Assembly (NCBI GenBank): GCA_963920575.1
Contig: OY986971.1
Coordinates: 21,938,492-22,002,491 of the forward strand
Reading direction: 5' to 3'
Source: Narthecium ossifragum
Taxonomy: Eukaryota > Streptophyta > Magnoliopsida > Dioscoreales > Nartheciaceae
DNA length: 64,000 bases
The translations under genes and the position numbers were made by a program. Numbering within the stretch: the first letter of the stretch is position 1; each line of letters begins with the position of its first letter. The notes beneath the pieces were generated by a model, which saw nothing but the letters and a program-made list of their open reading frames with translations, was not told the DNA's origin and searched no databases. Of the stretch, positions 11,606-23,858 are shown piece by piece.

Positions 11606-13170
11606 TGATAAGTGCATGAAAGTGCACTCTGAACAACCTTAAGACCATCTCAATTGCTATATCTTCACCCTTAATCAACTTCTTTAGCACGATTTTTATA
11701 GTATATGTTACTTCACATAGTTGCTTGGAAAATGCAGGGAATTGGATCTGAAAGAAGCTGAAAAGAGTATATGGATAAAATTCAAAAATTAATCTGTACC
11801 TGTTCATAAAGAACCAGATGATGTGCCATATATGGTTGGAAAGCTCTTGAAGTCTAGATTCTGGAGAATTTTACGGTTCGTGATTCAGAGTTTCCTAGAG
11901 GAAGTTACAACATTTTTCGTACCAGTGCGCAGTGCTGAGTGAATAGTGACGGTCGACCGTCGCATCATCCGTGGCATCGACCGTCGCGCCCGAAAATCAT
12001 CACGGTCGACCATGAGACCTTCACGGTCGACCGTCAAACCCTCAGGATCGACCGTCAGCCTCTGTCGAAGAAAACACTCCTCAGGGTCGATGCAATGATC
12101 GACCGTCGCTTTTCCAAACATTGTGCACAGTTCACGGTCGACCGTGGCATCGACCGTGGCATCGTCCGCGGGTGTTTAACGGGTTTAAACTTAACCAGAG
12201 TTTGCTAATTCTTGGACCCTATAAATATGAAACTTAGGGTTACTCAAAGGGGACTTCTTGGACGTTTTTGGAGGCTCTTTTCGAGACGTTTCCCAAAGGA
12301 AGAAGATGAAGGAATCTCATCCATGGCCGAGTAATCCGCGGGCATGGCGGACGGATGATCTAGCGAGGACTAGGGCTTCTTCTCCAACAATGGTTCATAG
12401 TTTTTAATTTTTCTTGTTAAACTCTTCTTATGTATTGGATCTTCACAGATTGCTTTGTGGTTAAACATTATTATAAATCCAGTCATGCTTCTTTTATAAT
12501 ATTGTGATCCCATAGTTATCTCCTTTGATTCTCCTACCGAGTCTCGTGAGACCTTTGCTATGCATTGCCCGTAGTGACAGCTGGTATTGTGTATTCTCAG
12601 GGATCTGGTTAGATAAGGTTGGGGCTCTATACCGTGAGATCTTTGCTATGCATTGCCGATTGTGAGAGTTGGTATTGTGTATTCTTAGAGATCCGGTTAG
12701 AGTTAGGGCTTTATCCCGATGAACTTTTGCTGCGCGTTGCCTGTAGTGACAGCCAGTATCGTGTATTCTTAGGTTTGGTTGGATGAAGTTAGATTTATAA
12801 AAAGGAAGAACCAATCGTAGGAAGAGACATTTATATTTTATCAGATTCATAATTCTATATCTTCCGGTTAAGGTGATTGGGATGTGAATCTCTTAACTGA
12901 GTATTATATGAACCATTGAGAAGAGAAGAACCTTAATCCGAGTGAAGTGATTCTTGAAGCCTAGCCTTATCAAGAGCCTGATATCTTTAGTTAACCTTAC
13001 ATTATCATTAATCCTTTGATTTAATTTAATTTAGTTAGCTTTCATGATTGTCTTCAATATATTATTATCTGTATTTCTGGATCCTTTCTGCTTGTCTCTC
13101 TGTGGGATTCGACCTCTCTTATGCTGTACTGCACCGCGACCGCTGTGCGTGACACATTTAAGCGACATCA
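11606..13170 (+). repeat. Solo LTR, Athila-type (1565 bp)
   Basis: It starts TGATAAGTGC and ends AGCGACATCA, flanked by the 5-bp target duplication GTACC at 11601-11605 and 13171-13175. It shares long stretches with the LTR at about 55893-57236, which is followed by an Athila-type primer-binding site and gag; this identifies the family and orientation. There is no internal region, so it is a solo LTR left by LTR-LTR recombination. At 11945-12170 it carries a cluster of GGTCGACC/CGACCGTC motifs. Confidence 0.93.
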
Positions 13171-13175
13171 GTACC

Positions 13176-13417
13176 TCAGATTCTTGAGCAAAGACCCAGT
13201 GTTTAGACTACCCACGGGCTCTCACAAGCCCTGCTAGCTTATCCGATTGCCCCACAAGGTCTCGATGCACGGATCTAAAGATGGATACAACAAAACGAGC
13301 TTAAAGTGCACAAATCTCCCTCAACAAACCACAAAGCTGACTAGGCCAGGAGAACCGACCATTTAAGCATCCAACCAAAAATGAAGCATCAGACTCCACT
13401 AGTATGTTAGAACACCC
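13176..13417 (-). other. LINE-1 3'-proximal sequence, no ORF
   Basis: Continuation of LINE-1 between the Athila solo LTR and the visible RNase H. It probably holds the RNase H C-terminus and 3' untranslated region in decayed form. No open frame is retained. Confidence 0.5.
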
Positions 13418-13636
13418 TTATACACATGCAAGCTGAAGAGCCTTACAGATGGCAAAAAGTTCCGCTTCTTCAATGGAATCTGCCACCACTACTTCAGATG
13501 CCGCCACCCAAATAGTCCCATCCTTTCGCTTAAGCACCACTCCCACCCCAGCATGCTGATTGCAAGCAAAAAAGGAAGCATCAGATTGAGCAAGACATAC
13601 ATGATGATCAATTAAAGAAGCATCAGCTCGCACCAA
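13418..13636 (-). pseudogene. LINE-1 RNase H fragment
   Basis: The 72 residues show the RNase H fold start: SDASFF, then GVGVVLKRKDG, then EEAELFAICKAL, giving the first Asp and the Glu of the active site. This matches the RNase H of LINE-2 in position and pattern. Plant L1 elements are known to have acquired an archaeal-like RNase H domain. The C-terminal Asp region is not recognisable. Confidence 0.8.
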
Positions 13637-13687
13637 AAAAGGATTTTGGCTTTCATTGCAGGTCCAGAATAGCCAAGCATTTCACCC

Positions 13688-14227
13688 TTAAAAAAAGAAC
13701 GCTGCATCAACCCTCACTCCATCGAAAATGGCAGCATTTCTAGCTTTCCAAATAGCCCACTGGGCAAAACTAACGACAGTTTTGAGGCATCTAATGTCAT
13801 CTGCAGAAGAAGAGCGCATCAACAAGGACAAAAGATCATCAAAGCAAAACTGAGAAAGAGCGGGCAACAACAAAAACCAAACCTGGCGAGCAACAAAGCA
13901 ATCAAAAAATAAGTGGAAGATGGACTCCGAAAGAAGCTCGCACAGAGGACAAACATCTTCAGCTATTGAACCAAACTGCCAAAGCACATCTCTCGTCGCC
14001 AATCACCCATGTAGTAGCTTCCAAATGAACAGCTGAACTCGAGGAGTCACTTGGAGGTGCCGAAGATTCAACCAAAGTTCAGGCGGAAAGCCAGAGGGGG
14101 CCGGTTGGGACTGAAGGGACAGAAAAATAAAAGCCGATTTGGAAGAGACCCTACCGGACGGACAAAAAGGCCACACCCAAGAATCCCGAGTAGAGGAAGG
14201 AAGTGGAAGAGCAAGCACCCTTGCAGC
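13688..14227 (-). pseudogene. LINE-1 zf-RVT-like region
   Basis: The minus-strand frame reads through the motifs FIWKLLHG and DVCPLCELLSESIFHLFFDC, the Cys/His-containing segment that follows reverse transcriptase in plant LINEs. An in-frame TGA lies at about 14003-14005. The frame resumes beyond the inserted solo LTR: NLIYNLFGVDL, coded just right of 16663, joins AARVLALPLP, coded just left of 14233. Confidence 0.85.
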
Positions 14228-14232
14228 CAAGT

Positions 14233-16658
14233 TGTGAGGGCCCGTCCCTCAGACCTGACTCGACCACGTGGGTCGAGAGCCGGTTTCCTTGTTGGCTTGG
14301 TTCCGCGTCGGGCACGATCGGGCGATCGTGTGGCGGTTTTGGACCCCGGGGGCATTTTGGTAAATATGCCCTCTGGTGGTCGGTTTCACACCCGCGTTCC
14401 ACACACTGACTTTGATTGATGTATGTGTTTGATTAGAATCCCTAGGGTGCGTCCGATCGGAGGATCGGAGCTCGATCGGGAAAGATCAATTTGGACGGCT
14501 GAGATAGGTTTGGAATGTCTATATAAGCCAAGTCCCTTTCTCTCTTTCTCTCTCTCCTCCTTCACCTGTCGTTCTCTCCCCTTCTCTCTCTCTCCTTCGG
14601 CTGAGGTAGGGTTTGGAGATTTGGTCTTCGGAGCTCGGATCTTGTCGGCTTGACCAGCGGGACGCGTGGAGGAGCTACCCTACTTGCTCAAGTAGGTGTT
14701 TCTACCTCGATCCTTGGATCGCGTTCTCCTAGGATAGGTTTTATGTGCTTTTGTTGTAGGAATACATGTTAGAATGGTTTGTAACTCTTTGTATGTGTAG
14801 AGTAACTCTTTTCTTATATTCCTACGTTGAGATTTCAGTATTTGAACGGTTAGTTTCCGTATTATCGCCGTTTTGTCGGTTTTTGTCCATTTGGACCTAG
14901 ATAAGAGATTTAACCATCGAAAACTGGATTTCTTCACTCCAATAGCTTCCCCTTTGCTAAATATACTTGCTTGCAAGATTTCATCTTATTCCAACATGAT
15001 TTGATCCTTCAAATCCAAGAAAATGTATTTCCGGCACTGTTCTGATGAACTGTGCCAAGGGCCCAACGGTCGATCGGTACATCGACCGTCACATGTTGTT
15101 TTACGCTTTCTGAGCTTGACGGTCGACCGTCGCATCGACCGTCAGGCTCTGTCGGGATTTTGGCCTCCCACGGTCGATGGGTCGATCGACCGTGGGTCCT
15201 TTCTCTTTTTCATCCCGCCTCTCGGTCGACCGTCGGATCGACCGTCACATCGTCCGTGAGGCTCTGTCCCGTTTTGGGCTCTCGACGGTCGATGGGTCGA
15301 TCGACCGTCGCCCATGGGGTTTTCTTCGTTTGGGTCTCACGGTCGATCGATGGATCGACCGTGACATCGTCCGTGGTCTCACGGTCGATCCCCGGATCGA
15401 CCGTGGCATCGTCCGTGACCACTTGGACTTGGTTTTCTGGCTTTTCTTTGGTGGATTTGATTTGGGATTAATATCTAAACATGTTGGGAAGCATGTAGGG
15501 GGATTTGATGTGGCTTTCAAAGGATTTTCATCGGGTTTGGGAATCGATTCGAATAACTCTTTTTTTGGGTAAACCTATGGTTCTACTTGCAATTAATACA
15601 TGATTTATTGTAGTTAAGTGCTTAGTTAATTGCTTAACCATTAGCTAGCTATGAGTGCTAGCTAATGAGCAATTGTGGAACCTTAGCCTCTTGCCGGCGA
15701 GTGCCGAGGGCTATTGTATATCTGTCGAACTTATAACTGTTGATGTGGCATGTAGAGACATCAAGGATAGATGTTTGCCTAGGTTCATGCATTGTGTGCA
15801 TTAGAGGCATTTGAGGTTAGGCGGGCGATGGTTTAGGTCGCCGATCCGAGGCTCTCGGGTAGCTCGGATCTAGCCTTAGGACCGTGGATGGGTAGTCAGG
15901 AGTAGGGAGTGATTGTTGATCAAGTCTCAGGTCTTTGAGGATTTACGCTAGTTGACTCTGATCATTGTTGAGGTTTAGAAGTCGGGTTGTCTTCCGAAGC
16001 TAAGTTCTAAGGATGGTTGTCGACGTCCCTGACATGGTCCCCAGGCAGTGGTTTCCTACTGGGTAATGGTGATCCTACCGGTTCCGGTTCTTTCCTACCA
16101 GCGTGTTGGTTGAGTTTCCCAGCGTGGTCGGTTGAGAAGAGTAGGATCCATTGGGGAGTCGACAGGGTTGTGGGACCCGTGGCATCCGTTAGACTTGAGC
16201 TGGAAGACAACTCTGTTGTTGTTTTCCTCCCTTCAGTGTGCCGTAGAGTAGAACCCTACTGAGCTTGTCGCTCACTCCTACCCGGGCTGCGTTTGCAGGT
16301 GCAGGCGGCAGTTCTTCTTCGGTGGAGCCGGCAGGATCGGCTTTTGGCGGCGCGAGTACTTCCAGAGGCGCTTGAGGTTGCTAGAGGATGATCTGTTGTA
16401 CCCTTTTTGATATGTATCTATTTGATGTAAACTTCTGAGGATTTTGGAATATTGTATTAAATCTATCTCTTGGGAGCTTTTGTATTAAATCTGAATTGTA
16501 CAACTTGATGATATATGATAATTAAATCTGCTTAGCCTCTGGAATATATTTGTTTAAATTATCCGTCTTTTCCGCTTTGTACCGCGCCGGTTGATGATGA
16601 ATAGTGTTAGGACCCTCACGCCTCGTCCTGGATGGATTTTCTGGGTCGGGGTGTGACA
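14233..16658 (+). repeat. Solo LTR A, TGTGAGG...GTGTGACA family (2426 bp)
   Basis: It begins TGTGAGGGCCCG and ends GGGTGTGACA, with the target duplication CAAGT at 14228-14232 and 16659-16663. A TATA-like TCTATATAAG lies at about 14517-14526. A cluster of palindromic GGTCGACC and CGATCGACCG motifs fills 15060-15420. Conserved blocks shared with the other copies include TTTGGTAAAT near the start, GGATCTAGCC about 1.6 kb in, and GAACCCTACTGAGCTT near the end. No internal region is present, so the superfamily cannot be proved; it resembles plant Ty3/gypsy LTRs ending GTGTGACA. Confidence 0.92.
14517..14526 (+). promoter_or_regulatory. TATA-like element of solo LTR A
   Basis: TCTATATAAG lies about 285 nt inside the LTR and is followed by a CT-rich tract. 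LTR D has CCTATAAAGC at a similar relative position (about 51492). Position and sequence suggest the U3 promoter. Confidence 0.5.
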
Positions 16659-16663
16659 CAAGT

Positions 16664-18946
16664 CCACGCCGAAGAGATTATAGATGAGATTTGCATTCCA
16701 AACTCCCTCATCAACGATATCAGCAACCACCAATTCTTCCAAGCGCTTTCCCTTGACAGTAGTAATATTAAGAAAACAGGGGAGGTGAGCCAAGGCATTC
16801 TCTCCAACCCATTGATCAAACACCAAGCTAACTTTACTATTGCGACCAGGTCTAAATTCCACACCCAGCCTCAAACTCTTAACCGCCGTGAAGATATCCT
16901 TCCAAGTAAAAGATGCAGAACGAGGACATCTAACAGGTAGTAGCAAGCCCAGAAAGTTGTTCTTCACCTTACCCAAATGCACCCAGATTGATGACTCCCT
17001 CTCCAATAGTCGCGCCGCACGAGTGAGTCTCAAGGCCTTTTGCCAGGTGCGAAGGTGCCTGAAGCCCAGTCCTCCTTGATCCAGCGAAGAAATCACCTTG
17101 TGCCACCCAACCCCACCAAAACTTCTAGCTTTCCCATCCAAGATGAATGTTCTGATGATTGACAACAAACTTGAGAGAACGCCCGCTGGAATCCCAACAG
17201 AAGACATATAATGAACTAGTGTGGCTTGCAAGAAACTCTTGGCTAACACCTCTCTTCCCGCACGAGACAGTTGTGAAGCAGACCAAGATGGACATGCGAC
17301 AGAACACGCTCAAGGAGATCAGCATATGCCGGTGCCTTAGGCCTGGTTCCAGAGATAGGCACCCCCAGATAGGTCCATAGACTACCAACCTCGGCCTCCT
17401 GAATATGAAGAATTCTTTTGACTCAAACACCCCGCAGAGGATCCAATGTCGGGGAGAATCGAGCAGTAGGCTTCGCATCATTCATGCACAGCTCAGAGAG
17501 CGAACCATAATGAAGTAGAGTTTGGCGGAGCTTCCTAGCTTCTGAGGAAGATGCATGAGACACAAGAAGACGATTATCAGCATAAAGAAGGTGAGAAAGA
17601 TGAAAGCACGAAACCTGAGACCGATGAGCCCAGATACATGATCATTCAGGAGCTGAGACAACACTTCTTGTACCAAATGAAAATATAGGGGGATAAAGGA
17701 TCACCCTGTCTCAATCCACGTTGTGGACTAATCTGCCCAAAAGTTCTCCCATTGAGAATGAAAGAGAAAACCGGGGAGGAAATGCAAGACATAACCCATT
17801 GAATCCATCACGCCAGAAAACCCATTTTGAAAAGAATTGTCGAAACAAATGGCCAACGAACCTTGACATAAGCAGACTGCAAACCAATCTTGAGAGCCAT
17901 GAGGGGTCGAGATCAAGGTGCCTTCGAAATTGAGTGCATCACCTCACACGCCGATAGCACACTGTCCACCATGCTTCTACCCGATATATATGCAGTTTGT
18001 TCCTCCCCAATTAACCCATTCAACACCAATTTCAACCTCGCTGCCAGAATGGAAGAGATAACTTTGTAACAAACGTTACAAAGACTAATAGGCCGATACT
18101 CCTTGAGGCGCCTAGGAAAGGACTTCTTAGGAATACAGGAGATAAAAGTCTGTCCCCAAGTAGAAGGAAGCACGCCTCGCCGAAAAAAATCCTGCACCGC
18201 AAGTGCAAGATCCATACCCACTACCTCCCAATTCGAGCAGTAGAATTCAGCCGGGATGCCATCCGGGTCAGGAACTGTGTCGCCTTCATAGAGAAGACCA
18301 CCGCTTTGATCTCATCAACAGTCACTTCAGCAACCAAGGAATCAAGCAAGTTTGGATCCACTTGAGGCAAAGAAGGAAGACACGATTCATCAAAAGGCTG
18401 CGAACCCCCCCAAAGATTACCAAAGAAGCGGAAGACTTCATCCCTAATGCCCTCCATATCAGAAGCAATAGATCCATCTGCCTGGACTAACTCAACCATC
18501 TTCGAGCGATGAGGCCTAGAAGAAACAGATTGATGGAAAAAACTGGAGTTTGTATCACCATCCCGGACCCACGCTCCCCTCCTCCGTAGTGCAGCCAACC
18601 TAGCCTGTCGAGTAACTAGTGAAGCTAGGTGGTTTTGAATACATCGGAGGTCCACCCCTTCCTGCACCGACAAAGACCCTTCCTCTTCTTTCCGATACAA
18701 GTCTTCTAAGGAGATCTGAAGTCGAGCAATGGATTGAGAGAGAAAAGCGCCAGGTCTCCTATTCCAAGTCTTGACAACCGCCTTCAGCACCTTGATGCGA
18801 GAGGCAAGGACAAACTGGGCTGAACCATGATTCGATGAACTCGATACTTGCTTCACCAACAGCTTAAACACCAATTCACTGTTCCAAGAGGTATCCAAGT
18901 GAAATAGCCCTCCCCCTAGCTTCGAGGTCAGAGTTTCCAAACACAA
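16664..18946 (-). pseudogene. LINE-1 reverse transcriptase region (degenerate)
   Basis: Right to left: an RT N-terminal segment (18946-18221; RDGDTNSSFFHQSVSSR, EVTVDEIKAVVFSM), a palm segment (18221-17913; FRRGVLPSTWGQTFISCIPK, YRPISLCNVCYK, GRSMVDS), the active-site strand, and a C-terminal part (17249-16664; GGVGWHKVISSLDQGGLGFRHL, SFTWKDIF). The catalytic box at 17573-17584 reads YADN rather than YADD. At least three frame changes separate the pieces. The final frame runs into the LTR insertion at 16663 and resumes at 14227. Confidence 0.88.
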
Positions 18947-19234
18947 TGATCAGAGTGAAAATGGTCACTGTGTGCGACCGCTACCAAAGGAAAACACTGG
19001 TGCCAGGCCTCGTTAGACAAAGACCTGTCCAATCTCTCAAAAACTTTTTCCCCATCCGGAGCACTGCCTCTCTATGTGAACACCGGACTAGAGAACCCCG
19101 GCCAAATCCCTAAGTTGGTTGTCAAGGAGACACTAAAGAAAATCCTGGACACCTGCAGAAAGTGCGAATGGGAGACCTCCTTTCTTCTCCGCCGGTGATA
19201 GAATTGTGTTGAAATCACCAACCAAGAGGTGAGG
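18947..19234 (-). pseudogene. LINE-1 endonuclease C-terminal part
   Basis: Immediately left of solo LTR B, the minus strand encodes HLLVGDFNTILSP. This corresponds to the HLIGGDFNAILSS block of the LINE-2 endonuclease. The rest to 18947 covers the segment before the RT N-terminus and is frameshifted. The N-terminal half of the endonuclease lies at 22194-22590, beyond the inserted LTR. Confidence 0.75.
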
Positions 19235-19239
19235 CCACC

Positions 19240-22188
19240 TATCACACCCCCGACCCAGAAAACCCATCCAGATCGAGGCGTGAACCAGCTAAACCTATTT
19301 ACATCATCAATTGGCGCACAAATATATAACTGCTTCGAATTTAAACAATTTGGTCATCAAGTTCATAAAAAAAAAATTCGGCAGAATCCCCTTTATAATT
19401 ATAGCACAAGAAAGCTGTACATTTTACAATTTTACAATTTCAACATCTTCACATTCCTCAACATGTACATTAAAGAATATTACAACATTTCTCAAATACA
19501 ACTGAATTAATAATCATATAATTCTATTCTTGGATACATCATATTATACATCAATTTGTACATCAATTTGTTTATCATTGGTTACAACTGTAAATTAACT
19601 GTCGAAGAACTCCTTGAAGCTCCAAGTCCTCAATCACCTTAAAATATCGCGCCATCTTCTAGAAGAACACCTGAAAGAAGTAACTGCATCGACCTGCATC
19701 GACGATGCAGCCCAGGTAGGGTGAGCAACAATGCCCAGAAAGGTTCTACTCTACGTCACACTCAAGGAAGGGAAAATCACAACATTATTGTCCTTCATCC
19801 CAAGTCTAAGGCGCCACTAGAGGCATCACACCTCATCGATCCAGAATGGGCCCCTAAATAGGGTCAACCTCACCCAAGCGGTGAAACAAGGAGGACGGCC
19901 AACACGAGCCCGAACCCAGGGTCGGTGCATCGCCGCTGCACTCACCGCCGGAGCTCTCACCGTACACCACCCCTTGTACGGGGACGTACGTCATGGACAT
20001 CGACATCCACACTTAGGCCCTTGGCACAGAGAGACAATACGACCTCTATTCCTCAATATCATAATTCAAATGATTATATCTAGGTTGCAACCTCGATCAA
20101 CACAAGATCATAACCACACAATCTCGCCCATGTCCTCAACTAACCATACCCCGGCCCTAGGGCTAGATCCGGGCTACTCGAGACCCCCGGATTGACGATC
20201 GAATCCATCGCCTACCACCTAGCCTTAATGCTTCTAATGCAACCAAGAAGCATGCAATGCTCAGGCACAGAGATACAGAAATATAAGCATGTAACAGTAT
20301 GACATCACAACATACAAGGCTAGGTGTAGCCTACAGCTTGCCAAAGAACAAACATAGCAAGGGGTCTAAAGCAGTAAAGATCTATCTAGCAAAGCAATTG
20401 TAACAAACACCCAACAGATTAAAATCTGGCATTACAATGACGTCCATAACCGTCAACCGCAATTTCTACAACGGGATACAACCTCGGCCAAACAGTACAC
20501 AAAAATTACAAAACACATTAACTAGGGCACACCCTCGGCCCAATTAATTATTTAAACATCCCAAGGTATATGACTCCTTTAGTTCAACCACGAGCTACAC
20601 ATAGGGCTTAGAGTATATAATACATGGATACTAAACATACTCCATAATCAAATGCTAATTAAACTAGAAGATTAGCAACTTAAAACAAACTTGTCGAAGT
20701 CAAGGGATTAATCTCCCAAAATTTATCAAATCATCTTGTATCTACCGAATACTGCTAAGAACATCAATTCAGGGTAAAAGATAGATTAAACAGGTTACAA
20801 TTGACTAATCATACTTTGATTATATATGATTGACATGGTAAGGGTATACTCTATGTTTCACTATGTCCGTCCGATTAATATGAAACTTAACATGTATGAT
20901 CATTTCTAGCTTCCAAAACATCTACCCGAAATTCGATTCAAACGGATAAGCGGAAATAGATGAAAAAAAAACGTATTTCGGCTTCGGCCAAAAATACGAA
21001 AAGAGGCATAAATACCTCAAAAACCTCTCCAATCAAAGCCAAAACTCCTAAAACAATCCTAATTAACCTTGGGGACAAGTTACACGAGGATCAGGTTAAA
21101 CAAAGGTCGAAATTCCATTAAATTAGCTAACTAATTTCTTAATTTCAGTTTCGCAATAGTTCCGTAGAAAATTCACAAAAATTCATATATAAATCTAAAA
21201 ATCATGAAACAAGCGGAAATCGAAAGAGAACTCGATGATATACAACTTTCATCTTGGAAGTTGATCGAGATCATGCACATACGGTGCAGAAGTCTAGCTC
21301 GAACACACCAGTTCAGCTAAAAATAGAGATTAGGGTAATTCCGGGAAAAACAATGCATAAAACACAAATAAATCTCAATCAAATCTCGAGAGACTTCAAT
21401 CAGTAATTTAGAATGCTTAGAGGGACTAATTAGCACAAAGAAAATAACAAATCAAACAACCAAACTCTAACTTAAGTTTAACCCAAAGTTAAGGTAGAAA
21501 CCCTACCTTAAACGCTAAATCTGTCGTGATCCGTCGTCCTCCGTCGCCGTCGTCGTCTGCAGCTCGCCGGAGTCCTCCCACAACCGCAGCCGTTGCGGGA
21601 GAAGGAAGAGAGGCTGCCGCGGGAGAGAGAAAGGGAAGGAAGGAGAAGGAGGAGGGGGCCCTCGCCGCCGCCTCTAGGTCGCCGGGGAAGAAAGAGGGGT
21701 TGCCGTGGGAGAGAGAAAGGGAAGGGAGGAGAAGAGGGGTCGGGCACGGGGAAGATAGGGAAGGAAGAGGAAAGGAAAGAAAAGAAAAAAGGAAAGAAAG
21801 AGAGAGGGGGAGAGAGAAAAGGAAAAATAGGAGAGAGAGAGAGCTAAGCCACTTAAGTGGTTGAGCTGGTCTAGCCAAGTCAACTAATCGGACTGAATCC
21901 GATTTGACCCCAAATTCCGATCTCATCGCAACCTCATCCGGATCTGACGATCACGAACACTCCTACTGGATCTATTCAATCACATACATCAATCAAGGCT
22001 GTGTGTACACTACGCGGGTGTGAAATCGACCACCAAAGCGCAATTTTTGAAATTACCCTTGGGGTCCAAACGCAGCGATGCGATCAACCGATCGCAAAGC
22101 AAGGCTAACTGAGCCAAAACAACCAAACCACAAAACCAGACCCTCGACCTACCGCGATCGGACCGGATTAGAGGAAGGGGTCCTCACA
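19240..22188 (-). repeat. Solo LTR B, same family as A (2949 bp, minus strand)
   Basis: On the plus strand it opens TATCACACCCCC (the expected TGTCACACC with one change) and closes GGGGTCCTCACA, which is the A-family LTR inverted. The target duplication CCACC lies at 19235-19239 and 22189-22193. It contains a 145-codon minus-strand open frame (21926-21489) whose middle (GDLEAAAR) and end (AFKVGFLP) match an open frame in LTR C. The CT/GA-rich tract at 21590-21850 inflates ORF counts on both strands. Confidence 0.92.
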
Positions 22189-22193
22189 CCACC

Positions 22194-22590
22194 CAACCGC
22201 ATTCATCCTTTCCAAGCCTTCCCATAAGTCACGTCTACATACATAACTCGTAGATGCGTAAACCACTAAAATAGCCCACTGTCCATGCGCAGCTGTGGTA
22301 ATAACACCATGAATGGCCAGCCGATAGTACGTCTCAAATGTTGCAAAACCCAGAGACACACGCCAACAAGCCAAAATTCCACCACGACATCCTTCCACAG
22401 GTAGAAAGAAAACACCCCAAGCATTGCCCATGCGACTGTTGAACACCCTTCCATCCTCCACAGACATTCTGACATCAAGGAAGAACAAAAAATCTAAGCA
22501 ATATAGACCCAGAAGACCTTGAGCAGCAATTGTCACGCGGGCAAGGCCCAACCCACGGACGTTCCAGCAAAGAAATTTATTCATCAAAAA
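22194..22590 (-). pseudogene. LINE-1 endonuclease N-terminal part
   Basis: The minus-strand reading contains MNKFLCWNVRGLG at about 22580. This is the standard start of plant LINE ORF2 apurinic-like endonuclease (compare LLFWNCRGAG in LINE-2). Further on come a GGILACW motif and LAIHGVI, as in the EEP fold. The frame is interrupted at 22194 by solo LTR B and continues left of 19235. Confidence 0.82.
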
Positions 22591-22635
22591 ACCTAGGATC
22601 TCCCCCTCCTCAAACATAACTTCCCCTTCATTATG

Positions 22636-22654
22636 CCCCCCCCCCCCCCCCCCC
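22636..22654. repeat. 19-nt C homopolymer
   Basis: An uninterrupted run of 19 C between the end of LINE-1 ORF1 and the start of ORF2. A comparable 20-C run occurs in LINE-2 at 33128-33147. Run lengths of this kind are prone to sequencing error. Confidence 0.85.
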
Positions 22655-23035
22655 ACACTAACTCCCCAAGCACACCCCTTGCGACGTCTGGAAAATAGGC
22701 GTGCTTGGTGTGGCACTGGAAGATGAGGACACAGTTTGCTGACCCCGAGCAGGTATTTTCACCAGCAAAGCCTGTTTGAGAGACTCAACCCCTTGTTTGT
22801 GCAATGAGAGCAAAGCACTTGAGGGGAGAGACTCCCTCCCCACAATTGGGCCCTGAGCAGAAGAACTTGAAGTCGTAGGTGGGTAGCCCGGTCTAAAAGG
22901 GCCTTGAAGAGAAGGCCTTGGAATGGGACATAGACATGGAGTCACATGCTGATTATGTCCACCCAACAGGCCACTCAAAGGTGGCCCACCAAAACCAGAA
23001 ACACCCTGAGGTGAGCTGTTTCCAACCCTGTTTAG

Positions 23036-23858
23036 GGTGTGTTTGGTTGGTTTGAAGTGGAGCTGGAGTCACTTTTGTTGAAGTGACTCTAACCACTTCC
23101 GTTGTTTGGTGATGTTGAAGTGAGATTGAAGTCATTTCAAGCCACTTCAACTCCAAGGCAAATCTAACTTCCACTTCCTGATTTGACTTCCGGCGATTTT
23201 GACCCGAAGTCGTTGAAGTGGCACGCCAGGAAGTGGCAAATAATATTAATAATATCATACTGTAATAAAATATTAATATAAGTGGGTCCTACATGCCATG
23301 TGTCACCTCGTGATTGGTCCACATCATCCAAATAGTATTATTTTAATATTAATAATATCATACTGTAATAAAATATTAATATAAGTGGTTTAGATGCCAC
23401 GTGTCACCTCGTGATTGGATCACATCATCCAAAATAGTATTATTTTAATATTAATAATATCGTACTGTAATAAAATATTAATATAAGTGGGTCCCCCTCC
23501 TCACATAGCACGTGTCACCTCGTGATTGGTCCACATCATCCAAAATAGTATTATTTTAATATTAATAATATCGTACTATAATAAAATATTAATATAAGTG
23601 TGTCCCACATGCCACGTGTCATCTTGTGATTGATCCAAATCATCCAAAATAGTATTATTTAAATATTTTTAATTTATAAATTATTAAAATATTAATAATT
23701 TAATAATTTAATATTTAACCATATCTCCACTTCAAGCATCAACCAAACACCAGAACTCAGAAAATTCCAGAAAGTCACTCCCCAGAAAGTCACTCCAGTG
23801 AAGTCACTTTTCAAAAAATCACTTCACTTCAGCTCACTTCTCAACAACCAAACATGTA
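23036..23858. mobile_element. MITE-like non-autonomous DNA transposon (about 823 bp)
   Basis: The ends are imperfect inverted repeats: left GGTGTGTTTGGTTGG, right (inverted) ACATGTTTGGTTGTTG, continuing as related GAAGTG/AGCTG blocks for about 35 bp. TTTAG flanks both sides (23031-23035 and 23859-23863). If the ends are one or two bases further out, the duplication is TTA, as for PIF/Harbinger elements. It interrupts LINE-1 ORF1. The interior is AT-rich and dominated by a tandem repeat of about 103 bp (23243-23660). It has no coding capacity. Confidence 0.7.
23243..23660. repeat. Roughly 103-bp tandem repeat inside the MITE-like element
   Basis: About four units with period 102-111 bp, anchored by AATATC(A/G)TACT near 23251, 23354, 23456 and 23567. 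Each unit contains a CACGTGTCA-type box (one reads CATGTGTCA) followed by GTGATTGG, which is an inverted CCAAT. Confidence 0.8.

Noticed and set aside
14051..14419. Plus-strand frames of 60-120 codons over 14051-14419
   Set aside because: They cross the boundary between LINE-1 and solo LTR A and run antisense to the LINE zf-RVT region, with no domain of their own.
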